A DNA stretch of 64,000 bases from Rhizosaccharibacter radicis (GTDB lineage Bacteria > Pseudomonadota > Alphaproteobacteria > Acetobacterales > Acetobacteraceae): the NCBI GenBank assembly GCA_024508355.1, contig JAMZEJ010000002.1:425644-489643 (forward strand), in the 5' to 3' direction. The position numbers and the translations under genes are program-made. Under the pieces are notes generated by a model. It ran no database searches, was not told where the DNA came from, and saw only the letters and a list, made by a program, of their open reading frames with translations. How positions within the stretch are numbered: the first letter of the stretch is position 1; every line of letters starts with the position of its first letter. Positions 38,601 through 48,120 of this stretch are shown piece after piece.

Positions 38601-41600
38601 TCAGAACGTGGCGGTGAGCCCGAACTGGAAGTTGCGCTGGACGATGCCCTTCTGCGCCCAGGCCGGGTTGTAGAGGTAGCCGCCATAGGTGCCGAAATCA
38701 TACGGCGCCCGGAAGCCGAGCAGATTGTAGATGTTCACGTAGGTCGTGAGCTTGGGCGTGATCTGGTAGCTGACCGTCAGGTCGACGTCCCAGAAGCTGT
38801 CCACCCCGCACTGCACCGGCACGAACGAGTTGGTCTGCTGCGCGGTGGAACAGTCGTTGCGGGTGCCGGCGCCGGCGGCATCCTCCGCGGTCGTCTTGTA
38901 GCCGCCGGTGTAGTAGACGGTCGGCGTCACCGCGAGCTTCTTGTAGACAAGGGTGTTGGACCAGTTCGCACGCCAGTGCGGCGTGCCTGCGCCCGACACC
39001 TGGTTCACCGGACCCAGCGTGCCGGCATAGCGCTGAACCTGCCCGTCGGGCGTGGTGAGGTTGAAGCGGTGCACGAAGGTCGCGCGTCCCTGACTGATCC
39101 AGCTCACGTCGTGGAAGATGCCGGGGAGCTGGGTGTGCGCCTGGAAGGCGAGATCGAACCCGTCGGTGACCAGCTTGTTGGTGTTGACGTAGCCGAGGTT
39201 GATCAGCGCGGGCCGCAGCTGGCCGGACAGATTCTGCTGGTCGGGAATGTCCGGCGTGACCGAGATCGGGCCGCCATTGCTGTAGGCGTTGGGGTTGGCG
39301 AGCCAGTTGTTGGCCACCGTGGCGGTGCCGATCGGGTTCGGCGCGATGAAGTTGTCCTTGCGGATGTAGTAATAGTCCGCGGTCAAGGTCAGCCACCGCG
39401 TCGGCCGGAAGACGGGACCTCCGGAGAAGTTGGTGGACACTTCGGGCTTCAGGTTCGGATTGCCCGAGGTGTTGGAGCCGATGTTGTAGGTCTGCGCATA
39501 GGCGTTGGGCTGCCCGTTCGGCCCCAGATGCTGCGAGATGAAGTTCGCGTTGGTGGGCGTGTAGGAGGTGTAGCCGACGTTGGAGCCGCCGGTCTCGGCG
39601 AAGCTCGGGACGCGGAAGCCCTTGGAGAAGGTGCCGCGCAGCCACAGCTTCTCGACCGGCTTCAGGATCACGCCCACCTTGGGCGAGAAGCGGCTGAAGC
39701 CTTCCGAGTAATGGTCGTAGCGGCCGGACACGTCCACGTCGACCATCTTGATGACGGGTGCGTCGATCTCGAAGAAGCCGGCCTCGACCCAGCGGTGCCC
39801 GAACGCGTTCACCGGATTGATGGTGCCGGTGTACTGCGCCGTCGGATCGTCCGGATCGTAGGGATTGGCGCTCGGGTCGCGCAGCGCCTCGTAGCGGATG
39901 TTGCCGCCCACCGCGAGTTTCGCGGTGCCGCCGGGCAGGTTGAACAGACCCTTGCTCAGCGTCGCCTCGCCCGAATAAAGCTGGGTGCGGGCGTGAATGA
40001 CGTTCTTCGGCGCGATCGCGCTCAGCACCGCCTGCGAGTTCTGCGACGGGTCGACGAAGTTGTAGGTGCCGTTGGTGATCGCGTTCTCGATCCCGCGGAT
40101 GGTCGGCACCCCGGTGATGGTCTGGCGCAGCGTGGTGTTCATGCCCACGAAATTGACGTCGTAGTTCCAGTCCGATCCCCAGTTGGACGGCGCCCAGCCG
40201 GAATAGCGCGCCGAGCCGCGGTAGTTCTGGCTCAGCTCGGCGGTCTGGGGCACGAGGTCGGCGAAGCGGTAGGTGATCTGCGCCGCCTGCCCTGCGGCCG
40301 CGAACGGATTGTTCGGGTTCAGCTCGCCGTTCGGCAGCAGGGCCGGCAACGGCGTGCTCAGCGTATCCACCTGCCGGGACTGTGCCTGGACGCGCACCGC
40401 GTTGGGCAGCCGCCCGCCCGCGACCGACTGCACCTGGCCGTAGTTGAACATGGCGGTGAATTGCGAGCGATCGGTGACGTTCGCGGTGAGGTGGGCGTTG
40501 ACGTTGACCCGCCGCAGCGAAGGGGAGATCTGCGCGTAGTCCTCGGAGTTCAGGCCGCAGGCCTGGCTCAGCCCGCCATCCCCGGCGGTGGCGGCGCCGG
40601 TGACCGGCGATCCGCCGGGGCCGCACCCGGCGGCCGGATTCAGCAGCTGGTAGGGACCGATGCCACCGGTGCGGCCGTCGCTGCGCCGCACCAGCGGCAC
40701 GGTGGTGGCGCCGAAATTGGTGATGGTACCGTTGCGGAGCACGTTGTAGTTGCCGTTGGTGCCTCCGATGCCGGTGAGGTCGCCGCTGTTGTACGGGCTG
40801 CCGGCCTGGCGATAATAATAAGCGTCGTCCTGCTGATACTCGCCGTTGATGTAGAAATTGTAGCCGTCGCGCTTCAGATCGCCATGGCCATAGGTCAGGT
40901 AGAGCCGCTGGTGGCCCGAGTTGCCGTTCTCGGCGACGCCGCCCTCGGCGTTGGCTTCCCAGCCCTTGATCTCCTTGCGGGGGATCAGGTTGATCACGCC
41001 GGCCACCGCGTCGGCGCCGTAGGTGGCCGAGCCCCCGTCCTCCAGCACGTCGACCGTCTGCATGATCGACATCGGGATCCAGGTGGTGTCGGCGAAGTTG
41101 CGCTGCCCGTCGTCGGCCAGCGGGTAGAACGACAGACGCTGCCCGTCGAACAGGGTCAGGGTGGAATCGGTGCTGAGACCGCGCAACGACGGCGCGGACG
41201 AGCCAGACGCGAAGCCGCCGCCCGCCGACCAGGCGTTGGTCTGGGTGCCGGCCCCGTTCGAGGAAAGCTGCTGCAGCGCGTCGGCCACCGACTTGACGCC
41301 GCGCCGCTGCAATTCCTTCTGCGACAACCGCGTGATGGGCGAGGCGCTGGTGACGTTGGGATCGCGGAACAAGGTGCCGGTGACCACCACGTTCTCCGAC
41401 CCTTCATCCGCCGGGGTCGCGCGCGGGGCGGGCGCCGACGACAACGATACCCGGGGACGCCCCGCGGCGGCCCCGGTGCCCGCTTTCGGCGCGGGCGATG
41501 GGGCATCGGCGGCGGGAGGTTCGGTTTCCACGGCAGCGTCGTTGGGGGCGGCGGAAGCCAGGGCTGGAGCTGCCATCAATGCCGACGAAACGAGCAGGAA

Positions 41601-41630
41601 TCGTCGGAAACATGTCGCATAGTTTAGCAA
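38601..41630 (-). CDS. TonB-dependent outer-membrane receptor
   Basis: 1009 residues. A signal peptide (LLVSSALMAAPALASAA) precedes an Ala/Pro-rich linker, a TonB box ENVVVTG near residue 78, and the plug (SPITRLSQKELQRRGVKSVADAL, SLRGL, VDVLEDGGSATYGADAVAGVINLI). The remainder is a barrel ending QRNFQFGLTATF, with the C-terminal Phe of outer-membrane proteins. A 1023-codon open frame on the opposite strand is only its shadow. Receptors of this size often import carbohydrates or metal chelates; no Fur box is visible. The next gene is 95 bp downstream, so a link to oxalate or its metal complexes is possible. Confidence 0.93.
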   Translation of the reverse strand: MLNYATCFRRFLLVSSALMAAPALASAAPNDAAVETEPPAADAPSPAPKAGTGAAAGRPRVSLSSAPAPRATPADEGSENVVVTGTLFRDPNVTSASPITRLSQKELQRRGVKSVADALQQLSSNGAGTQTNAWSAGGGFASGSSAPSLRGLSTDSTLTLFDGQRLSFYPLADDGQRNFADTTWIPMSIMQTVDVLEDGGSATYGADAVAGVINLIPRKEIKGWEANAEGGVAENGNSGHQRLYLTYGHGDLKRDGYNFYINGEYQQDDAYYYRQAGSPYNSGDLTGIGGTNGNYNVLRNGTITNFGATTVPLVRRSDGRTGGIGPYQLLNPAAGCGPGGSPVTGAATAGDGGLSQACGLNSEDYAQISPSLRRVNVNAHLTANVTDRSQFTAMFNYGQVQSVAGGRLPNAVRVQAQSRQVDTLSTPLPALLPNGELNPNNPFAAAGQAAQITYRFADLVPQTAELSQNYRGSARYSGWAPSNWGSDWNYDVNFVGMNTTLRQTITGVPTIRGIENAITNGTYNFVDPSQNSQAVLSAIAPKNVIHARTQLYSGEATLSKGLFNLPGGTAKLAVGGNIRYEALRDPSANPYDPDDPTAQYTGTINPVNAFGHRWVEAGFFEIDAPVIKMVDVDVSGRYDHYSEGFSRFSPKVGVILKPVEKLWLRGTFSKGFRVPSFAETGGSNVGYTSYTPTNANFISQHLGPNGQPNAYAQTYNIGSNTSGNPNLKPEVSTNFSGGPVFRPTRWLTLTADYYYIRKDNFIAPNPIGTATVANNWLANPNAYSNGGPISVTPDIPDQQNLSGQLRPALINLGYVNTNKLVTDGFDLAFQAHTQLPGIFHDVSWISQGRATFVHRFNLTTPDGQVQRYAGTLGPVNQVSGAGTPHWRANWSNTLVYKKLAVTPTVYYTGGYKTTAEDAAGAGTRNDCSTAQQTNSFVPVQCGVDSFWDVDLTVSYQITPKLTTYVNIYNLLGFRAPYDFGTYGGYLYNPAWAQKGIVQRNFQFGLTATF

Positions 41631-41946
41631 TGTAGCTTTCTAGCCCCCGATAAGGGCCCGCAATGCATATCTTTCGAGCATCGAAGGCGCTATAACACGC
41701 CCGAGAGTTACAACTTGCTCATGGCGCGGCAACCTCGATTCACCCCCCGAGACGTTCGAACCCTAGAGCCGTTGTTCCACTGCAACAGTTTGTGACTTAG
41801 TTTGTCATACACTGTTCGGCCGTGCTTCTTTCCGGGCCTGTGGCGGAGCCATGGTCGCCCCATAGAGGGGACGTCCGTCCGTCGTTGCGCGGGCAGCCGC
41901 TCAGGTGCCAGCGTCCCCGCCCTCCCTCTCGCTCATCGGTGCCGGC
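41631..41946. other. Divergent promoter region with direct repeats
   Basis: About 315 bp, AT-richer than the genes, between the TonB receptor and a SnoaL-like gene. The repeats AGTTTGT at 41787-41793 and 41799-41805 are 12 bp apart, start to start. No Fur-type or Pho-type site with correct spacing was found. It should contain promoters for both genes. Confidence 0.4.
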
Positions 41947-42354
41947 ATGAATGCGTCGCTTCTTCACGGCTTCTACCGCGACTACATCGACTGCCTGAAC
42001 GCGCGCGACTGGGACCGCCTCGATCGCTTCGTGCATCCGGCGGTGGAGCATAACGGCCGGAACCTGGGCCTCAGCGGCTACCGGGACATGCTGCGGGGCG
42101 ACGTCGATGCCATCCCCGACCTGCGTTTCCGAATCGAGTGGCTGGTGTGCGAGCCGCCGGCGATCGCCGCCCGGCTGAGCTTCGATTGCACGCCCACGGG
42201 CATGCTGTTCGGATTGCCCGTGAACGGCCGCCGCGTGCGCTTCGCCGAGAACGTGTTCTACCGCCTGGAAGACGGACGCTTGCGCGAGGTCAGGTCGGTG
42301 CTGGACAAGCTGGCCGTGGAAGCCCAGCTCGGCGGAAGCGCGCCCGGGGGATGA
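41947..42354 (+). CDS. SnoaL-like ester cyclase-family protein
   Basis: 135 residues from ATG 41947. The NTF2-like cone fold typical of SnoaL is suggested by FYRDYIDCLNARDWDRLDRFVHP, HNGRNLGLSGYRDMLRGD, and AENVFYRLEDGRLREVRSVLDK. In family members an Asp and His act in ring closure or hydrolysis, but most bacterial homologues are uncharacterised. A longer start at 41905 lacks support. No partner gene suggests a substrate. Confidence 0.72.
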   Translation: MNASLLHGFYRDYIDCLNARDWDRLDRFVHPAVEHNGRNLGLSGYRDMLRGDVDAIPDLRFRIEWLVCEPPAIAARLSFDCTPTGMLFGLPVNGRRVRFAENVFYRLEDGRLREVRSVLDKLAVEAQLGGSAPGG

Positions 42355-42385
42355 TTCCGGGCGCGGGCCGAGATTTCGAGAGGCT

Positions 42386-43693
42386 CTAGAATCCGACGCC
42401 GACGATCAGGCTCTGGGGCTTCTTGCAGCCCACGTCGGAGGATTGCGAGGCATCGTCGTCGTATGGAAAGCCGTATTGCAGGTGCGAGATCGCATGCTCG
42501 TGCCAGAAGGCCGAATAGAAGTTGGACGGGATCGCGCCATAGAAGCTCGTCGGCGGATGCTTGCTCCAGAAGCTCTTGTCGGCCAGCGTTCCGTCGGGGT
42601 TGAAGGCGCCCGTCACCGCGGCGACATGGCGGTTCAGCGCGCCGCTCAGGTCGGGAAGCTGCGTGGCCAGGTCGAGGAAGTTGGTGGGCTTGGGGATCGT
42701 CAGCCCGTCCACGCGCCAGACCTCGTCGATATAGGAGCTGTAATAGCCGGAATACGGTCCGTTCTTGCCGAACCCGGCCGCACCCGGCTCGTCGATGCCG
42801 TAGGGCCAGCTCTGCTGAGCCGCCGCGTTCCAGGGCGAGCCGAGTTCGGCCTGGTATTTCATCAGGGTGACGTCGCGATCGTCGACGAACAGACCCACAT
42901 CGTCGCCGCGTTCCACCACCGTGCCGTCGCCGCATTGCAGGCGGAACGCCACGGGAAGCCCCCAGCGATCCACCCGGGTGGTGTCCATGTTGATCCAGTA
43001 CGGGCCGTTGTTGGCGTCCTGGCCGACATTGAGCTCGAGGAAGTCGAAATAGTTCTTCTGCCCGGTGCCGATCGAGGCGGCATCCGGCGCGACATACACG
43101 TAGAGCCGCGTGCCGCCGACCTTGGGCAGATCGAAATAGGGCTTCTCGGCGAAGGAGTGCGCCTCCTTCACGGTGTTGCCGCTGCCATCGCGATATTGCA
43201 GCGACCAGAACATCTGCGAGTCCGGCACGCGGCCGAGCGACGCGTTCAGGAACGCCAGCGTCATGACGTTGCGGGCGGCCGGAATGTCGCCCGCCGCGGC
43301 CAGAACGGAGTCCGGCGGCGAGCCGTCGGCGTTCGGGCCAATATAAAGCGTGCCGGTTCCGGAACGGGTGCTGCCGCCGGGCCCGGTGACGATGACGCTG
43401 TATTGCGTGCCGTCATCCCCTTGGGCGGCGGGCGCGGTGAGCAGGAAGGGCGCGGTGCCGCCCGGCACCGCCGTCGGCCCGCTGCCGGGCCGCGCGGCAT
43501 ACCATTGATAGCCGGTGGCGTTGTCGGCCTTCACCAGGAACCCCGCGCGCTGCCCGACCTGCAGCACCTGCCATTGCGGCTGCCCCGTGATGACCGGAGC
43601 GGCCGCCGGAGCCGCCCCGGCCGGAAGGGCGGCGAGCAGGCCGGCGGAAACCAGGACGCCTCGGAGGGCATGGACGGTGAACGCCTCGGTCAT
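42386..43693 (-). CDS. GH64-type beta-1,3-glucanase-like protein with N-terminal Ig-like domain
   Basis: 435 residues. A signal peptide (LVSAGLLAALPAGAAPA) is followed by an Ig-like domain from about 30 to 120 (PVITGQPQWQVLQVGQ, GYQWYAARPGSG, QYSVIVTGPGGS). The rest matches the thaumatin-like GH64 fold: RLYVYVAPDA, PYWINMDTTRVDRWGLPVAFRL and, near the C-terminus, SAFWHEHAISHLQYGFPYDDDASQSS with a final LIVGVGF. GH64 enzymes release laminaripentaose from beta-1,3-glucan, so a secreted role against fungal or plant glucan is suggested. Catalytic acids are not assigned with certainty. Confidence 0.72.
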   Translation of the reverse strand: MTEAFTVHALRGVLVSAGLLAALPAGAAPAAAPVITGQPQWQVLQVGQRAGFLVKADNATGYQWYAARPGSGPTAVPGGTAPFLLTAPAAQGDDGTQYSVIVTGPGGSTRSGTGTLYIGPNADGSPPDSVLAAAGDIPAARNVMTLAFLNASLGRVPDSQMFWSLQYRDGSGNTVKEAHSFAEKPYFDLPKVGGTRLYVYVAPDAASIGTGQKNYFDFLELNVGQDANNGPYWINMDTTRVDRWGLPVAFRLQCGDGTVVERGDDVGLFVDDRDVTLMKYQAELGSPWNAAAQQSWPYGIDEPGAAGFGKNGPYSGYYSSYIDEVWRVDGLTIPKPTNFLDLATQLPDLSGALNRHVAAVTGAFNPDGTLADKSFWSKHPPTSFYGAIPSNFYSAFWHEHAISHLQYGFPYDDDASQSSDVGCKKPQSLIVGVGF

Positions 43694-43844
43694 TCGATAA
43701 CCCCGGAAGTGATGATCCCGTTCACGCTAGCACGGCGGTGCGCCGCCCGGCCGGAATCCTCCATCGCGCGGTTTCCGCCGGACGACGAGCCACCCCTGCC
43801 CGCGCGATGGCCGCCGGCGCCCATTCTGGCCTAGCATCGATGCC

Positions 43845-44483
43845 ATGAGCGAACCGCCGTCGCTGTTCCCCCACCAGCCTGTTGTGCGGCGCCTGCCGTG
43901 GGAGATCCACCCGTCGCTGCGGGAGGAACGGCTCAAGCTGTGCGCCCGCATGCTGGCCGACGCCCGCCGGGATGCCGTGGCGCTGCGCCGGGCCGACCTC
44001 GGCGACGATGGCTGGTCGGTGGGCTGCCGCGCCTACGCCTTCGGCCGTAAGCGCCTACGGCAGGCGGCGGACGAGAAGCGCTATTCCTGGCTCAGCATCC
44101 GGGACTCCTCCAACCGCTTCATTTTCCGCATCGGCGAGGTCGATGTGCGCTTCTTCCGCGGGTCGGCCGATGAGCCGACCAGGCGGACGCTGCGCCGCCA
44201 CGGCGAGGAAGCCCGGCAGATCGCGCTGCCGCTCCATGCCGACGTCACGGCCGGGCTGGTGTTCCGTTTCGCGCTGGAAGCCGACGAGGCGGGCGACATC
44301 GAGCGGGTGGTGTTTCTGGCGCTGCACGGCGAGGACGGTCATGCCGAATGCTTCTGGCCGATCCCGCTCGACGCTGCCCCGGTCAGGCGAGCCGCTGCCG
44401 GGCGGCAGCTCACCCTCCTGGGCGACGAAGGCCTCGCCTCCGACTGGTACCGCCTGGACCCGGAAGCGCCGCCCGACACCTGA
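43845..44483 (+). CDS. Hypothetical protein, 212 residues
   Basis: I do not recognise a family. The protein is soluble, with no signal peptide or membrane segment, and mixed alpha/beta composition: a basic helical N-half (REERLKLCARMLADARRDAVALRRADLGDDG), then WSVGCRAYAFGRKRL, SWLSIRDSSNRFIFRIGEVDVRFFRG, and hydrophobic strands GLVFRFALEA and RVVFLALHG. Codon composition is like its neighbours and the start follows the family-free but plausible ATG 43845. It ends 11 bp before the convergent SDR stop. DNA/RNA binding is conceivable from its basic patches but unsupported. Confidence 0.6.
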   Translation: MSEPPSLFPHQPVVRRLPWEIHPSLREERLKLCARMLADARRDAVALRRADLGDDGWSVGCRAYAFGRKRLRQAADEKRYSWLSIRDSSNRFIFRIGEVDVRFFRGSADEPTRRTLRRHGEEARQIALPLHADVTAGLVFRFALEADEAGDIERVVFLALHGEDGHAECFWPIPLDAAPVRRAAAGRQLTLLGDEGLASDWYRLDPEAPPDT

Positions 44484-44494
44484 GCGCCCTGCGG

Positions 44495-45271
44495 CTACTC
44501 GGTGCGATACGCCGGCGCCCCGAACGGGGCTCCGGTCGCCCCGCCATCCACCGTGATTTCCGCCGCCGTGGTGTGCGCGCTCTCGTCGGACGCGAGAAAC
44601 AGCGCCGCCTGCGCGACCTGCTCGGCCTCGGCGAAGCGGTTCAGGGGCGTCGCGCGGTTGAAGCGGGCTTCCAGCGCTTCCAGGGCTTCCGGCGTGGGTG
44701 CCCGCCCCTTCCAGATCGGGGTCCGCGTCGCGCCCGGGACCACCGTGTTCACCCGGATGCCGCGCGGCGCCAGCTCGGAGGCCAGCACCCGCGCCATCGA
44801 CGATATCGCCCCTTTGCTGGCGGCATAGGCGGACGCGCCCGGGATGCCGAGCACGGCGTGCACGGAACCGTTCAGGATGATCGAGGCGCCGTCCTTCAGG
44901 TGCGGAAGCGCCGCCTGCACGGTGAAGAACACGGCGTGGAGGTTGGTGCGCACGATGCGGTCGAAGGCGTCCAGCGTCGTGTTCCCGAGTGGCGTCGCGC
45001 CGGGGATGCCGGCATTGGCGAACAGCACGTCCAGCGCGCCGAACCGCGCCACCGCGTCCGCCACCGCCCTGCCGGTGGCATCGGGATCGGTGACATCGGC
45101 GGCGAGGGCGAAGCCCCTCTCGCCCAGAAGGCTGCGCGCTTCTTCCAGCCCTTCCGGGCGACGTCCGGTCACCACGACCCTGGCCCCTTCGCGCAGGAAC
45201 AGGGCGGCCGCTGCGAGGCCGATGCCGCTGGTGCCTCCGGTGATGAAGGCGGTCTTGTTGGCGAGTCTCAT
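44495..45271 (-). CDS. Short-chain dehydrogenase/reductase
   Basis: 258 residues. Classical SDR motifs are the NAD(P) glycine loop TGGTSGIG, NAG in FANAGIPG, catalytic Ser in ILNGSVHA, and YAASK with the Tyr-Lys pair. Arg in VVTGRRPEG suggests NADPH preference. It is divergent from a TetR regulator with a strong operator between the starts, a typical inducible detoxification pair. Substrate unknown. Confidence 0.9.
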   Translation of the reverse strand: MRLANKTAFITGGTSGIGLAAAALFLREGARVVVTGRRPEGLEEARSLLGERGFALAADVTDPDATGRAVADAVARFGALDVLFANAGIPGATPLGNTTLDAFDRIVRTNLHAVFFTVQAALPHLKDGASIILNGSVHAVLGIPGASAYAASKGAISSMARVLASELAPRGIRVNTVVPGATRTPIWKGRAPTPEALEALEARFNRATPLNRFAEAEQVAQAALFLASDESAHTTAAEITVDGGATGAPFGAPAYRTE

Positions 45272-45313
45272 GGTGTCGTGCTCCTGCCGACCGGCCGATG
45301 CGGCCGTTGAATT

Positions 45314-45340
45314 ACGGTCGTAATATGGTATTATGATCGT
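45314..45340. promoter_or_regulatory. TetR-type operator between SDR and TetR genes
   Basis: The arms ACGGTCGTAATA (45314-45325) and TATTATGATCGT (45329-45340) are inverted with 10 of 12 matches around TGG. A second perfect dyad, ATTACG-GT-CGTAAT (45311-45324), overlaps it. It is 22 bp before the TetR ATG and 43 bp before the SDR start, so binding would shut both promoters. Confidence 0.72.
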
Positions 45341-45361
45341 CTTTCAAAGGGGTCGAGGCAT

Positions 45362-45934
45362 ATGCGCTACACCGACGGCCAGCGCGAGCGGACTCGCGAC
45401 CGCATTCTCGATGTCGCGGGCCGGCTGTTCCGCGAACAGGGCGTCGCTTCCTCAGGGATGGCCGGGTTGATGGCCGCGGCAGGTCTCACCAACGGCGCGT
45501 TCTATGCCCACTTCCCGTCCAAGGAAGCCCTGGTGCAGGAGGTGCTGGCCCACCGGCGACAGGGCCGCTTCACTGAAGCGCTGCGGGAAGGCGAGCCGCC
45601 GGAGCGCTGGATCAGGCTTTATCTCAACCCGGATCATCGCGACCGTCCCGGGGAAGGCTGCATGATGGCGCCGCTGGCGGCGGAGATCGGTCGCCACCCA
45701 CCGGATACGCGGGAACGTTTCTGCGCGGCACTGGGCCGAACCATCGAACTGATCGCGGCCCACGTGCCCGGGGCGAGCGAGGCGGATCGTCTGGTGCGCG
45801 CCCACGCCGTGTTCGGACTGATGATGGGCACGCTGCAGCTCGCCAGGGCCACCGGCACCGGCTCGGCGTCGGACGCCATCCTGGGAGGCGGTGTCCGGGC
45901 GGCGCTGGCGTTGTGCTTGCCGCCCGGCGGATGA
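45362..45934 (+). CDS. TetR-family repressor
   Basis: 190 residues. The N-terminal helix-turn-helix is RDRILDVAGRLFREQGVASSG and MAAAGLTNGAFYAHFPSKEAL. The C-terminal ligand domain (TetR_C-like, with GCMMAPLAAEIGR and HAVFGLMMGTLQLARA) resembles that of repressors for SDR or efflux genes. It is divergent from the SDR gene it most likely controls. Confidence 0.9.
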   Translation: MRYTDGQRERTRDRILDVAGRLFREQGVASSGMAGLMAAAGLTNGAFYAHFPSKEALVQEVLAHRRQGRFTEALREGEPPERWIRLYLNPDHRDRPGEGCMMAPLAAEIGRHPPDTRERFCAALGRTIELIAAHVPGASEADRLVRAHAVFGLMMGTLQLARATGTGSASDAILGGGVRAALALCLPPGG

Positions 45935-45991
45935 GCCGTCGGGCGGGGAAAGCCTCCCTGTCCTTCCGAAATGACGCTCTTCCAGCCCTCC

Positions 45992-47695
45992 TTAGTGCGT
46001 CGCCGCGCCCTCCGCGCCGATGCCGGTCTGGGAGCGCACGAACTGCGCGTCGAACCGCCCCCGTTCCGCGGCCGCGCGCGGACCGTTGTCCGTCACCGAG
46101 CCGAGCCAGCAGCCGAGAAAGCCGAGCGGCAGGGAGAACAGCGCCGGACCGTCCAGGGGAAACACCGGATGGGCGAAACCGAGGATGTTCACCCAGACGG
46201 CCTTGCCCAGCACGGTGAGCCCCACCGAGCTCACCAGTCCCAGCGCGCCACCCAGCACGGCACCACGGGTGGTGAAGCGACGCCAGTACATGGACAGCAG
46301 CAGCACGGGGAAGTTGGCGCTGGCCGCCACGGCGAAGGCGAGCCCGACCAGGAACGCGACGTTCTGTCCTTCGAACACGATGCCGAGGATCACGGCGAGA
46401 AGCCCGATCACCAGCGTCGTCGCCTTGCTGACCCGGACCTCCGTGTGCTCGTTGACGCGGCCATGGCGCAGCACGCTGGCGTAAAGGTCGTGGCTGATCG
46501 CGCTGGCGCCCGCGATGGTCAGGCCGGCCACCACCGCGAGGATGGTGGCGAACGCGATGGCGGAGATGAAGCCGTACATCAGGTTGCCGCCCACCGCGTG
46601 GGCCAGATGCACCGCCGCCATGTTGGCCGAACCGCGCAGCTTGCCATGGGCATCGAGATAGGACGGGTCCTGGGAGATCAGGGCGATCGCGCCGAAGCCG
46701 ATGATGGAGGTGAGCACGTAGAAATAGCCGACCAGACCGGTCGCCCACAGCACGGAGGTGCGCGCGGCGCGGGCGTCCGGGACCGTGAAGAAGCGCATCA
46801 GGATATGCGGCAGGCCGCCGGTGCCGAACATCAGGGCGAGGCCGAGCGAGAACGCGGATAACGGGTCCGCCACCTGCGCCACCGGCGCCATGATGGCCGC
46901 GTGCTTCGGGTGCGCCGCGATCGCCGCCGCGAACAGGCGGTCGAACGAAAAGCCGAACCGGCCCAGCAGCAGCAGCACGATGACGGACACGCCGAACAGC
47001 ATCAGGCAGGCCTTGATGATCTGCACCCAGGTGGTCGCGAGCATGCCGCCGAACACCACGTACAGGATCATCAGCACACCCACCGTCACCACGGCATAGC
47101 CGTAGGGCAGCCCGAACAGCGTCTGGATCAGGCCGCCGGCGCCGACCATCTGCGCCACGAGATAGAACAGCACCACCACCAGCGAGTTGATCGCGGCGAT
47201 GGTGCGCACCGGCCCCTGCTGCAGCCGGAAGCTCACCGCGTCGGCGAAGGTGAAGCGGCCGAGATTGCGCAGCCGGTCGGCGAGCAGACCCACCACCACC
47301 GGCCATCCCACCAGGAAGCCGATGGAATAGATCAGCCCGTCATAGCCGCTGTTGTACACCAGCGCCGAGATGCCGAGGAACGAGGCGGCGGACACATAGT
47401 CGCCCGCGATCGCCAGGCCGTTCTGGAACCCGGTGATGCCGCCGCCCGCGGCGTAGAAGTCGCGCGCCGACCGGGTGCGCCGCGCGGCCCACACCGTGAG
47501 CCCGAGCGTGAACAGCACGAACGCGGTGAACATCACGATGGCGGTGACGTTGACCGGCTGGCGCGCGACCGGTCCCGCGTCGATGCCCGCGGCCCGCGCG
47601 GCACCGGCCACGGCCACACTTCCGATCGCGGCCGCGGCGACCGCGAGGGCACGCCTTCCGCCCGCCGGCGGGCGGGGCGTCGACAGAACGCTCAT
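45992..47695 (-). CDS. actP: Acetate/cation symporter ActP
   Basis: 567 residues from ATG 47695, which overlaps the DUF485 stop by ATGA. It belongs to the sodium:solute symporter family with about 13 membrane segments. Recognisable are an N-terminal signal-like segment, [52 protein letters not shown] and [13 protein letters not shown]. These match ActP, which takes up acetate, glycolate or pyruvate. For an acetic-acid-type bacterium acetate reuse is a natural role. Acetyl-CoA synthetase is not in the window. Confidence 0.9.
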   Translation of the reverse strand: MSVLSTPRPPAGGRRALAVAAAAIGSVAVAGAARAAGIDAGPVARQPVNVTAIVMFTAFVLFTLGLTVWAARRTRSARDFYAAGGGITGFQNGLAIAGDYVSAASFLGISALVYNSGYDGLIYSIGFLVGWPVVVGLLADRLRNLGRFTFADAVSFRLQQGPVRTIAAINSLVVVLFYLVAQMVGAGGLIQTLFGLPYGYAVVTVGVLMILYVVFGGMLATTWVQIIKACLMLFGVSVIVLLLLGRFGFSFDRLFAAAIAAHPKHAAIMAPVAQVADPLSAFSLGLALMFGTGGLPHILMRFFTVPDARAARTSVLWATGLVGYFYVLTSIIGFGAIALISQDPSYLDAHGKLRGSANMAAVHLAHAVGGNLMYGFISAIAFATILAVVAGLTIAGASAISHDLYASVLRHGRVNEHTEVRVSKATTLVIGLLAVILGIVFEGQNVAFLVGLAFAVAASANFPVLLLSMYWRRFTTRGAVLGGALGLVSSVGLTVLGKAVWVNILGFAHPVFPLDGPALFSLPLGFLGCWLGSVTDNGPRAAAERGRFDAQFVRSQTGIGAEGAATH

Positions 47696-48039
47696 CGGCC
47701 GTGACGCCGGAGAAGCTCGGCATTCATGTGGTCGAACACCCGTCCGCTCCGCCGCACGTACAGCGCCACCAGCCCGAAGGTGACGAGCATCACGCCGAGA
47801 CCGAGCGGAAAGCCCACGGTGATGACGCCGGAAACCTTTTCGTGCATCAGCCGCGGCGCGAAGGCCAGCAGCGCCACGAAGCCGAAATAGATCGCCGCCG
47901 TCAGCCCGACCACCGTCAGCCCGAGACGATCGCGCTGCCGCACCAGCGTCCGGAAGCCGGGATCGGCCAGCATCTCCAGCTTGTCCGGATCGGCGGCGCC
48001 CGGCGGCCGCCAGGCGGGATCGGTGCCAGCATGGATCAT
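47692..48039 (-). CDS. yjcH: DUF485 membrane protein (YjcH type)
   Basis: 115 residues with two membrane segments, [20 protein letters not shown] and [24 protein letters not shown], and [12 protein letters not shown] before the first. DUF485 proteins are nearly always encoded just upstream of actP and are thought to be an accessory of that symporter. The 4-base overlap supports joint translation. Confidence 0.9.
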   Translation of the reverse strand: MIHAGTDPAWRPPGAADPDKLEMLADPGFRTLVRQRDRLGLTVVGLTAAIYFGFVALLAFAPRLMHEKVSGVITVGFPLGLGVMLVTFGLVALYVRRSGRVFDHMNAELLRRHGR

Positions 48040-48120
48040 CGCACGGTTCTCCCGGAACCGGCCCCCGCAGGGGATGGTGTGATCGCACGCCTTGATCGGC
48101 GCGTCGTTTCGGCTCCGATG

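Noticed and set aside
38556..41627. 1023-codon plus-strand open frame
   Set aside because: It is the antisense shadow of the TonB-dependent receptor gene, which has a signal peptide, TonB box, plug and C-terminal Phe.
41802..41815. Pho-box-like sequence TTGTCAT followed by CTGTTC
   Set aside because: The spacing is three instead of four bases and the second half-site matches poorly.
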